Shown: one piece after another, positions 1 to 5,020 of the stretch
How the letters are laid out: each line of letters starts with the position of its first letter
How positions within the stretch are numbered: position 1 is the stretch's first letter
NCBI GenBank assembly: GCA_937873545.1
Contig: CALMWI010000090.1
Span: 1 to 5,020 of the forward strand
Origin: an uncultured bacterium
GTDB lineage: Bacteria > UBA4055
Direction: 5' to 3'
Length of the DNA stretch: 5,020 nt
Position numbers and translations under genes: made by a program
The notes under the pieces: generated by a model
What the model was told of the DNA's origin: nothing
Database searches by the model: none
The model's input: only the letters and a program-made list of their open reading frames with translations

Positions 1-194
1 CTGCTGAATTTTCCAAAGCCTGTGTTTATGCCGTACCTTACAATGTTCTTATCAATAATATCTTCGACAATTTTTCTGCAGGCGTTAATTTTTTTTACGG
101 ATAAAGCGCTGATCGAGACAGGCATTCTGTTAAGAACGATCATCTTGAAAGAATCGAGATCGAGGTTTTTTCCGTTAAGTTCAAATGAATTCAT
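1..194 (-). CDS. hutH: Histidine ammonia-lyase-type enzyme, N-terminal fragment
   Basis: This is the 5' part (64 codons) of a minus-strand gene that leaves the window at position 1. The translation starts MNSFELNGKNLDLDSF and reaches YGINTGFGKFS at residues 54-64. YGINTGFG is the hallmark N-terminal motif of the MIO-dependent aromatic amino acid lyase family, and its Tyr is a catalytic residue in histidine ammonia-lyase. Its position near residue 54 matches known HutH proteins. HutH is cytoplasmic and deaminates L-histidine to urocanate and ammonia, the first step of histidine degradation. The Ala-Ser-Gly that forms the MIO cofactor lies near residue 142 in the family and is outside the window, so a tyrosine or phenylalanine lyase is not excluded. 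The ATG at 194-192 is preceded by GGGGAA (206-201) at 6-nt spacing. A hairpin at 215-240 sits just upstream. I found no clear promoter of its own. Confidence 0.85.
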   Translation of the reverse strand, partial: MNSFELNGKNLDLDSFKMIVLNRMPVSISALSVKKINACRKIVEDIIDKNIVRYGINTGFGKFS

Positions 195-214
195 TAAAAG
201 TTCCCCATAAAATC

Positions 215-240
215 AAACCGTCCGAAAAATCGGACGGTTT
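215..240 (-). terminator. Intrinsic terminator of the 262-1482 gene
   Basis: A perfect 11-bp stem (AAACCGTCCGA at 215-225, TCGGACGGTTT at 230-240) encloses a 4-nt loop. Read on the minus strand, the stem begins 21 nt after the stop codon of the 262-1482 gene and is followed by a T-rich stretch (TTTGATTTTAT). That arrangement fits a Rho-independent terminator, although the U-tract is interrupted by GA. On the plus strand the stem is followed by A-rich sequence, and no plus-strand gene ends here, so minus is the working orientation. The stem ends 20 nt before the hutH ATG and 8 nt before its Shine-Dalgarno sequence, so it may also act as a leader hairpin for hutH. Confidence 0.8.
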
Positions 241-261
241 AAAAAGTGTAATTTGTTTACC

Positions 262-1482
262 TTATTCAACTGTGATTTGTACTTTTGATGTGTTTCTTAC
301 GATTTCCCGGCTTACAGACGACATATAAACAGATGCGTCGGCAAAATTATTTTTAAAAACTTTATCCTTTACTGCTCCAGGATAAGTCATGCCGAAAGAA
401 GATTTAAAAGTCTGAGCGCTCTGCTGAAGGACTTTGCCGTCTTTGTCGAGAAATTTTACTGAAATTACAAAGTTGCCAACATTATTTTCGAATATCTCTC
501 TTTCGCTTATGACTTTACTTGCATTCGGATTATATACGCCGTCCTGAAGAGCATCGTCTCCGCCTCCGGTCGAAGAAAACTTCTTTATAAGTTCATTGGT
601 CATATAAAATGCGTCCGGCGCAAGGGTCAGTCTGAGCGACATGTCAATATCAAAGTGTGTACCGCCGTTCCTCGGTGAAAGATTTGAAGATAGAAGCTCA
701 GCGCTATAGCTTTTGGATATCTTTCTCGTCGTCATATACTGCTTTCTGAATGGAGAGCTTACGGTAAAGTCAGTCTCAAGAAGGTTTAAAGCAAAAATTC
801 CCTCCCCGTAGAAATAAGCCAGAGCCTTGTCATAATTTACCTTTGCCATTGAATTTGAAGGGTCTTCCTTGTAAGCTTCTTCAAAGAAATCTGCGGCTCC
901 TTTATAGTCTTTGTTCCTGAAGCTTATTTTGCCTTTATATATGTTAGAAATTCCTGTTCTTTTTGCCGTCAGGTCTATCTGCTTTATCTTCTGTATTTCG
1001 TCCATGGAAGGATTAACGCCCATGTTAGTGCAAAGCGGATGCGTGATGTATGAAACAATTGTGTAAAGATCGTTCGCAAATCCCTGAATTATTATCGGAG
1101 CGATCACTGTGCTGTCCTTGAGATTATAGATCGATACTGTGATAGGCAGACTGTTGTCAGGATTTACCCTGTATTCGCCTGTTATCAGATAATCAAGCTT
1201 GAAATGTTCTTTTATATCTCCTTCGAAAGATGCCTTGTTAGCCGTATTTAAGAATGTATTGGATCCTTTGGATGAAAGATAATCATAGATAAGATCATCC
1301 CTGACCAGATTAAGTTCCGCTACATTTTCCAGCTTTTCAGAAATTATATCAGTAAGAGCGTATCCGATCCACTTATTCTGAAAATCGCCTGTAGTTTGAG
1401 ACAGCGAATAGAATCCCACATTTACTTTTGCGACAGCCAGACACGCCAGGATCAAAACGATTACTATAGATTTCTTATGCAT
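262..1482 (-). CDS. Exported FlgO/TolB-N-like domain and TPR protein, function unassigned
   Basis: This is a complete 406-residue protein. Residues 1-18 look like a Sec signal peptide: MHKK, then a hydrophobic run, then AVA before Lys19, with cleavage likely after Ala18. An alternative lipobox ILAC at 11-14 is possible but lies early and is followed by more hydrophobic residues. Residues about 19-156 (VNVGFYSLSQTTGDFQNKW, then a helix 'GYALTDIISEKL', then 'LDYLITGEYRV...ITVSIYNLKDS') have the layout of the FlgO/TolB-N-like alpha/beta fold found in periplasmic and adenylate-cyclase-associated proteins. Residues about 180-226 contain one TPR unit (YKGKISFRNKDYKGAADFFE, DP at 207-208) and the start of a second. 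Residues 227-406 are a mixed, probably beta-rich region that I cannot assign. The start ATG has GGGG about 7 nt upstream. It is transcribed divergently from the 1678 barrel gene and followed by a terminator. Export is well supported; the domain assignment is moderate; the function is unknown. Confidence 0.8.
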   Translation of the reverse strand: MHKKSIVIVLILACLAVAKVNVGFYSLSQTTGDFQNKWIGYALTDIISEKLENVAELNLVRDDLIYDYLSSKGSNTFLNTANKASFEGDIKEHFKLDYLITGEYRVNPDNSLPITVSIYNLKDSTVIAPIIIQGFANDLYTIVSYITHPLCTNMGVNPSMDEIQKIKQIDLTAKRTGISNIYKGKISFRNKDYKGAADFFEEAYKEDPSNSMAKVNYDKALAYFYGEGIFALNLLETDFTVSSPFRKQYMTTRKISKSYSAELLSSNLSPRNGGTHFDIDMSLRLTLAPDAFYMTNELIKKFSSTGGGDDALQDGVYNPNASKVISEREIFENNVGNFVISVKFLDKDGKVLQQSAQTFKSSFGMTYPGAVKDKVFKNNFADASVYMSSVSREIVRNTSKVQITVE

Positions 1483-1495
1483 TTTTTACCCCATT

Positions 1496-1508
1496 TAAGT
1501 TAAACTTA
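1496..1508. repeat. Short palindrome beside the minus-strand ribosome binding site
   Basis: TAAGTT and AACTTA are perfect 6-bp inverted arms around a single A. It lies in the leader of the 262-1482 gene, immediately upstream of its GGGG ribosome binding site. It could be an operator half-site pair, but short AT-rich palindromes are expected by chance in DNA of this composition. Confidence 0.3.
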
Positions 1509-1512
1509 TAAC

Positions 1513-1528
1513 GCAGGTATTTGCCTGC
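1513..1528 (-). other. Possible 5'-end stem-loop of the minus-strand transcript
   Basis: GCAGG and CCTGC form a 5-bp inverted repeat around a 6-nt loop and are the only GC-rich segment in the AT-rich gap. With the -10 box at 1541-1536, transcription would start near 1529, so this hairpin would sit at the very 5' end of the mRNA for the 262-1482 gene. Such a structure could protect the mRNA or bind a regulator. The start site is inferred, not observed. Confidence 0.35.
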
Positions 1529-1535
1529 TATGGTA

Positions 1536-1564
1536 ATAATAGGCTAAAATTAACATTTTTGCAA
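1536..1564 (-). promoter_or_regulatory. Sigma70-like promoter for the 262-1482 gene
   Basis: On the minus strand TTGCAA (1564-1559) is followed after exactly 17 nt by TATTAT (1541-1536). This matches 4 of 6 bases of the -35 consensus and 5 of 6 of the -10. The predicted start near 1529 would give a leader of roughly 47 nt before the ATG at 1482. This is the best promoter in the gap. The caveat is that some FCB-group bacteria use promoter consensus sequences different from those of Proteobacteria. Confidence 0.55.
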
Positions 1565-1604
1565 GTATTTTTATTTATTCAAAAATCAGCTACATGGCGT
1601 TCAT

Positions 1605-1647
1605 TTGAAACAAAATCCTTGAAAATCTGTTATAAGTTCATGATATT
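1605..1647 (+). promoter_or_regulatory. Candidate promoter(s) for the 1678-4740 gene
   Basis: Two overlapping options are visible. TTGAAA (1619-1624) is followed after 17 nt by GATATT (1642-1647). Alternatively, an extended -10-like TGTTATAAG (1628-1636) lies 20 nt after another TTGAAA (1605-1610). Neither is perfect and I cannot choose between them. Either would place the transcription start 25-40 nt before the TTG start codon. Confidence 0.4.
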
Positions 1648-1662
1648 CAACAGAAATTCTCA

Positions 1663-1667
1663 AGGAG
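1663..1667 (+). promoter_or_regulatory. Shine-Dalgarno AGGAG that selects the TTG start
   Basis: AGGAG lies 10 nt upstream of the TTG at 1678, slightly farther than optimal. Between the in-frame stop at 1633-1635 and 1678 there is no ATG or GTG. Starting at the next in-frame ATG (1711) would remove the positively charged end of the signal peptide. Together these points support TTG as the start codon. Confidence 0.7.
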
Positions 1668-1677
1668 AAGATCAGGA

Positions 1678-4600
1678 TTGGTTAAGAAACTTTTTATATC
1701 AGCTTTGTTTATGCTTAGTTGTGGAATAAAAGCTCAGATTTATGATTTTATAGACAAACCATTTTATAAGTATCAGGCACTAGATTCACTTCCTTCAGAT
1801 TCGATAGAAGTAAATAAGATGATATTCAGCGAAAATTGGATAAATAAACCCGACATAATAAAAAAAGGCACGATATACAGGGGTATCAGAATTGATGCAG
1901 ATTCAGGTGCCGGTATGGTTTCGGGGCTAAATCTTGAAGTGGCTGGCAATCTGACGGACAGCGTTGAAGTATCGGCATATATTTCTGATGACAGGCTGGC
2001 TGTTACCGAAGAGGGGTCTTCTGAATCGTTTTCAGATATCGAAAAGATTTATATACAGTTCAGACATCCCAATTTCCTTTCAAGAATGGGTGATTTTAAA
2101 ACAGATTACCAGTCCGGAGAATTCGGTGAGTTGAGAAAGGAATTATCAGGAGCCTTTTTAAAGGTCAAAAACCGGAATAGTTATGTGGAGGGTTTTATTT
2201 CAGGCCAAAGTTCCGTCTTTGAAACATTTCAGACAACGGGTATTGAAGGTGTCTCCGGTCCATATATACTAAGATCAGGCAGCGGATCGGAATCCGAAAT
2301 AATCCCCGGATCAGAAACAGTTTATATAAACGGAAACCGTCTGGTTAGAGGGGAAGATTTTTATTTAGACTACCAAAGTTCAGAGCTATACATAAAACCG
2401 AAGATACATGTTCGTAGCGGAGATATTATCAGCGCAGATTTTCAGTATAAAGTCTCAGATTATGAAAAAACAGTTTTCGGGTTCAATTCCAGAAACGTAT
2501 TTTTGAAAAATAAGATAAGTGCGGATATAAGCTACTTTTCGGAATCTGATGACAGGAATAAACCTTTAGCTTTTGAGATGAATGATGAAATATCCGAAGA
2601 AATGGAATCCGATCAGAGCAGTTATATTTATATATCAGGTGCTGAATTTTCACCGGGTGAAGGCGATTATGATCTTCTGCCGGATTCTTTACATTACGTA
2701 TATACAGGATTTGGAAGCGGTGATTATAAAGTAAGATTTACTAAAATGGACACCGCTGGAGAATACGATATATCATACGACAGTCTCGGGACAGCCTATT
2801 ACATTTATGATCCGGTCGGAGGAGGTGACTATTTGCCGCTAATACGAAGAAATGCTCCGTCAAGTTACTCGAGGCTTCACTCATCAGTAAATTACAAAGG
2901 AAAGAATCTTGAAGCTGAAACCGAATTTGTAGCTTCGGCTGTTAACGAAAACTTATTTTTTTCTGATAATACAAAGTTTTCCGGGTTCGGAGACAGGGAA
3001 AAAATTACTCTGAAGACCGATGAAAAAAAATACGGGAAATTCGAACTTGGTCTTTCACGAAAGCGTTTCAACAGTGACCTTGAACTGACATCAAGGCTTA
3101 ACGAGGTTGCATCTGAAGACAAAATCGATTTTAATAGCGGTTCAGCTGAATTAAACACTTCAGTTTACAGAGGGAAAATTTTACATAGCTACGGAAGATA
3201 TATTTTAACTGGCTATGAAAAGCAATTCACACAATCAGGCAGCAGCTACATGAATACAGATAAAATAAATTCAGAAGGCTGTTTAGGAAGTTACTCTTAT
3301 GCGGGTTATGCAACATTTAGCAGTCTGAACAGGGACTCGACAGATATTGAAAAAAGTTATTACGATTTTCATAATAATTATAAGACTGAACATTTTTTCA
3401 TTGAGCCGTATTACAGAAAAATTATAACTGAAGAGATAACCGATCTTAATACAACGGGGGTTGATGAAGAAAAACTTGGAAGCAATTACGGATTCAGCAA
3501 TAAAGACAGGTTGGAGGTAGAGATTAATACCGAGCTCGCCGTTTATAAAATTTTACAGAATGGCGACCGGTCCAGATTTCTTAACAGTTATAGCAATTCG
3601 GCAGAAATAAAAAGCAGAATAAGTTCACTTCTTTATTCAGAAACATTCTGGTCAAAAGTTGTAAACAATTATACATCAGAAGATTCTATCGATACGGATT
3701 ACGACCAGCTTGAATTCAGGATTAACTATAATAAAAGCGATATGTACAGAATTTATGCTGAATATGCTACCGAAAGGACCCGCTTCATTCCGAGAGTAAG
3801 AACTTACTATGAAGTTGAGGAAGGCACAGGAAGTTTTGTATTTGTTGACGGAGAATATTTTCCTGACGAGTTCGGAAATTATGAATTTTATACTGAATTG
3901 TCAGATGCCGCAAAGAATGTAACAGGAGTCAAACTCGATCTAAGAACATATTTTGATTTTAAAGACAGGAACACGAACGACAATATTGGATATTGGCTTT
4001 CAAGGATCGATATTGAGCAGAATTTATTTTTATATGAAAAAACAACTGATCCTGATATTGCAGAGATAATGTTCCTTAACATAAAGAAATTTCAAAGCGA
4101 TTCGACAGTAACAGGGACAATAGATTCAAAGACTACATTGAGCTTTATGAAAAAAAGCCGGAACAGCTGTGACTATTCTTATTACTACAAAAGAAACACC
4201 AACGGCGAGTATCTGAATTATGCGGAGAATTCTTTGCTGAAAGAACATAGCGCTGCCTACACTTACAGGTCGTATAAGTTTTCACACAGATTAAAAGGCA
4301 GATTATCAAATGGAACCAGGCATGAGTCAGCAGGTTTACTTACAGATGAGATCAATAAAAAATATTTATCTTATAATTTCAGACATAATGCAAGTGCCGG
4401 CACAAATTATTTTATCGAACTTGAGTACGGAAAAGAAACCGAAGCAGTAAGAGATATTGTATCTGACAGCTATAAGATGTCCTCAGGCATAAATTCAGGC
4501 ATGTTCGGAAAAGGAATGATCCGTTCCACGGGTGAAGCGGTCAGAGTTTTTTCTGACTGGCAGATCCCCTATACCATGAATTCGGGATATGGAAGGGGAT

Positions 4601-4740
4601 GGAGTTTCAAATGGGGTGTTTCATCAGACTACGGATTCAGTACAAGTGTGACAGGCAGTATAAACTATAACGGAAGATTTTTAGCCAACGATCCGAAGCC
4701 GTTTCATGAACTTAAAGCTGAAGTAAGGATGAATTTATAA
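1678..4740 (+). CDS. Large FCB-type outer-membrane beta-barrel protein, function unassigned
   Basis: This is a complete 1020-residue protein starting at TTG. Residues 1-19 are a signal peptide (MVKK, hydrophobic core, cleavage IKA before Gln20). Residues 64-140 contain 'GTIYRGI', 'SGLNLEVAGNLTDSVEVSAYISDD' split by turns, and 'RMGDF', a pattern I recall from uncharacterised FCB-group outer-membrane proteins. Residues 188-197 (GIEGVSGPYI) and 208-226 (IIPGSETVYINGNRLVRGE), then DFYLDY, form a second family signature. Residues 326-388 carry three G-x-G-D-Y repeats, with a degenerate copy near 714-736. From about 390 to 1020 the chain alternates Tyr, Ser and charged residues in short strands with polar turns, typical of a beta-barrel, and ends ELKAEVRMNL as a likely last strand without the usual terminal Phe. 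I see no TonB box or plug. It is probably the first gene of a unit with the lipoprotein at 4801. Transport, secretion and adhesion are all open; SprA-like translocons are a distant analogy only. Confidence 0.75.
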   Translation: MVKKLFISALFMLSCGIKAQIYDFIDKPFYKYQALDSLPSDSIEVNKMIFSENWINKPDIIKKGTIYRGIRIDADSGAGMVSGLNLEVAGNLTDSVEVSAYISDDRLAVTEEGSSESFSDIEKIYIQFRHPNFLSRMGDFKTDYQSGEFGELRKELSGAFLKVKNRNSYVEGFISGQSSVFETFQTTGIEGVSGPYILRSGSGSESEIIPGSETVYINGNRLVRGEDFYLDYQSSELYIKPKIHVRSGDIISADFQYKVSDYEKTVFGFNSRNVFLKNKISADISYFSESDDRNKPLAFEMNDEISEEMESDQSSYIYISGAEFSPGEGDYDLLPDSLHYVYTGFGSGDYKVRFTKMDTAGEYDISYDSLGTAYYIYDPVGGGDYLPLIRRNAPSSYSRLHSSVNYKGKNLEAETEFVASAVNENLFFSDNTKFSGFGDREKITLKTDEKKYGKFELGLSRKRFNSDLELTSRLNEVASEDKIDFNSGSAELNTSVYRGKILHSYGRYILTGYEKQFTQSGSSYMNTDKINSEGCLGSYSYAGYATFSSLNRDSTDIEKSYYDFHNNYKTEHFFIEPYYRKIITEEITDLNTTGVDEEKLGSNYGFSNKDRLEVEINTELAVYKILQNGDRSRFLNSYSNSAEIKSRISSLLYSETFWSKVVNNYTSEDSIDTDYDQLEFRINYNKSDMYRIYAEYATERTRFIPRVRTYYEVEEGTGSFVFVDGEYFPDEFGNYEFYTELSDAAKNVTGVKLDLRTYFDFKDRNTNDNIGYWLSRIDIEQNLFLYEKTTDPDIAEIMFLNIKKFQSDSTVTGTIDSKTTLSFMKKSRNSCDYSYYYKRNTNGEYLNYAENSLLKEHSAAYTYRSYKFSHRLKGRLSNGTRHESAGLLTDEINKKYLSYNFRHNASAGTNYFIELEYGKETEAVRDIVSDSYKMSSGINSGMFGKGMIRSTGEAVRVFSDWQIPYTMNSGYGRGWSFKWGVSSDYGFSTSVTGSINYNGRFLANDPKPFHELKAEVRMNL
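2299..2394 (+). other. IIPGSE-type motif segment within the barrel gene
   Basis: This encodes residues 208-239. The core is IIPGSE, then VY, then an N-G turn, RLVRGEDF, then a DY before a strand ending LYIKP. The pattern matches the 'IPGSE.VYLDG..L.RGEDY.IDY..GEI.F' block I recall from several FCB-phylum exported proteins. It is predicted to be a small beta-rich domain between the N-terminal strands and the main barrel. It is the most diagnostic part of the protein for a profile search. Confidence 0.55.
2653..2841 (+). repeat. Protein-level G-x-G-D-Y repeats in the barrel
   Basis: Residues 326-388 contain PGEGDYDLL, FGSGDYKVRF and VGGGDYLPL at intervals of about 20-35 residues, each near the end of a Tyr-rich strand. 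The DNA copies are diverged, so this is an old protein repeat and not a recent duplication. A weaker copy (EEGTGSFVFVDGEYF) lies at residues 714-728. The spacing suggests repeated loop-strand units, perhaps extracellular. Confidence 0.55.
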
Positions 4741-4748
4741 TTAAACTC

Positions 4749-4777
4749 TTGAATAATTGTAATACTGTTTATATATT
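4749..4777 (+). promoter_or_regulatory. Candidate promoter for the 4801 lipoprotein gene
   Basis: TTGAAT (4749-4754) and TATATT (4772-4777) are separated by exactly 17 nt, matching 4 of 6 and 5 of 6 bases of the sigma70 boxes. It lies in the 60-bp gap after the barrel gene, where I see no terminator hairpin. The lipoprotein could therefore be both co-transcribed with the barrel and expressed from its own start. Transcription would begin about 15 nt before the ATG, a short leader that barely includes the GGAG at 4791-4794. Confidence 0.4.
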
Positions 4778-4800
4778 TAGCAATAATTTTGGAGAATCCT

Positions 4801-5020
4801 ATGAAATCACTCATCAAACTAGCCGCGGTATTCCTGAGCCTTATAATACTGATCAACTGCTCAAAAACTCAAAATTATACTTTAGTTGAAATAAACGGTC
4901 TGAAACATTATAAGAATAATGGAGAACCCAACGGAAAGTACAGACCGCAGGCAAAATTTCTATTCGAGATAAAAGGTCCTGAAAATGTACCGGACTCAAT
5001 GAAAGGAATTGGCGCGGTAG
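4801..5020 (+). CDS. Lipoprotein, probable six-bladed beta-propeller family, N-terminal fragment
   Basis: The first 73 codons are present and the gene runs off the right edge. MKSLIKLAAVFLSLIILINC is a type II signal peptide with the lipobox L-I-N-C at residues 17-20, so Cys20 would be acylated. Asn at the -1 position is atypical for the proteobacterial consensus. The mature part continues SKTQNYTLVEINGLKHYKN, then about 15 residues later AKFLFEIKG. This order (short 'V.I.NG..H..N' strand, polar stretch, 'FEI.G') resembles the leader of six-bladed beta-propeller/NHL-like lipoproteins common in FCB-group genomes, which usually continue into repeated blades. No blade is inside the window, so the propeller is an inference. 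The ATG has GGAG at 4791-4794 with 6-nt spacing. It follows the barrel gene by 60 bp on the same strand and may work with it at the outer membrane. Confidence 0.7.
   Translation, partial: MKSLIKLAAVFLSLIILINCSKTQNYTLVEINGLKHYKNNGEPNGKYRPQAKFLFEIKGPENVPDSMKGIGAV

Larger units (their letters stand above)
1503..1638. repeat. Inverted pair of GTTATAAGTT elements in the divergent promoter region
   Basis: The 10-mer GTTATAAGTT occurs on the plus strand at 1629-1638 and on the minus strand at 1512-1503, 116 bp apart and each reading toward the gene it precedes. The plus copy overlaps an extended -10-like TGTTATAAG. The minus copy lies downstream of the best minus-strand -10. The symmetry could mark a shared regulator site or a common promoter element, but a chance match in AT-rich DNA is possible. 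Confidence 0.4.

Noticed and set aside
22..210. Plus-strand 62-codon open frame
   Set aside because: It lies opposite the hutH fragment, whose YGINTGFG motif shows the minus strand is the coding one. The plus-strand product has no recognisable features.
195..285. Separate promoter for hutH on the minus strand
   Set aside because: TTGAAT near 270 is followed by TACACT only about 13 nt away, too short for a sigma70 spacer. No other convincing pair was seen.
1486..1494. Mini-ORF ATGGGGTAA in the leader of the 262-1482 gene, with a similar ATGGGG before hutH (208-203)
   Set aside because: Both are most simply explained by a G-rich ribosome binding site preceded by AT. Two cases do not support a leader peptide mechanism.
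12..1680. CRISPR array, tRNA or insertion-sequence remnants
   Set aside because: No regularly spaced direct repeats, cloverleaf-like segment or terminal inverted repeats with transposase-like coding were seen here or in the rest of the window.
2892..3158. Minus-strand 88-codon open frame inside the barrel gene
   Set aside because: It is antisense to a clearly coding, uninterrupted plus-strand frame and is rich in Ser and Phe, as expected for the complement of such a gene.
3888..4082. Minus-strand 64-codon open frame inside the barrel gene
   Set aside because: It is antisense to the barrel coding frame, with no domain or independent ribosome binding site support.

Overview
The window is AT-rich bacterial DNA that carries envelope genes almost exclusively. 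The large outer-membrane protein has sequence signatures I associate with the Fibrobacterota-Chlorobiota-Bacteroidota (FCB) superphylum and its candidate relatives (Cloacimonadota, Delongbacteria, KSB1-like lineages). These include an 'RGI...SGLNL.L.G.L' N-terminus, a 'IIPGSE.VY..G..L.RGED' motif and 'G.GDY' repeats. A Gram-negative member of that group is the best guess, but this rests on remembered family resemblance and no search was run.

Layout from left to right. Positions 1-194 (minus) hold the first 64 codons of a histidine ammonia-lyase-type gene (hutH), recognised from the YGINTGFG motif; it runs out of the window. Positions 195-261 hold a strong GC-rich hairpin that best fits a terminator for the next gene. 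Positions 262-1482 (minus) encode a 406-residue exported protein with a FlgO/TolB-N-like N-terminal domain, a TPR unit and an unassigned C-terminal half. Positions 1483-1677 are a divergent promoter region with a good sigma70-like promoter facing left and a weaker candidate facing right. Positions 1678-4740 (plus) encode a 1020-residue predicted outer-membrane beta-barrel that starts at TTG. A 60-bp gap follows with a promoter-like TTGAAT-17-TATATT. Positions 4801-5020 (plus) encode the start of a lipoprotein whose mature N-terminus resembles the leaders of six-bladed beta-propeller (NHL-like) lipoproteins.

How they may work together. The two complete genes are divergent, both exported, and share one intergenic region, so they could be co-regulated. 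The barrel and the lipoprotein are in tandem and may form an outer-membrane protein plus accessory lipoprotein pair. The hut gene appears functionally unrelated and merely lies downstream of the minus-strand envelope gene. I see no mobile element, CRISPR array, tRNA or rRNA. The most unexplained content is the function of the two complete envelope proteins, not a recognisable new system.
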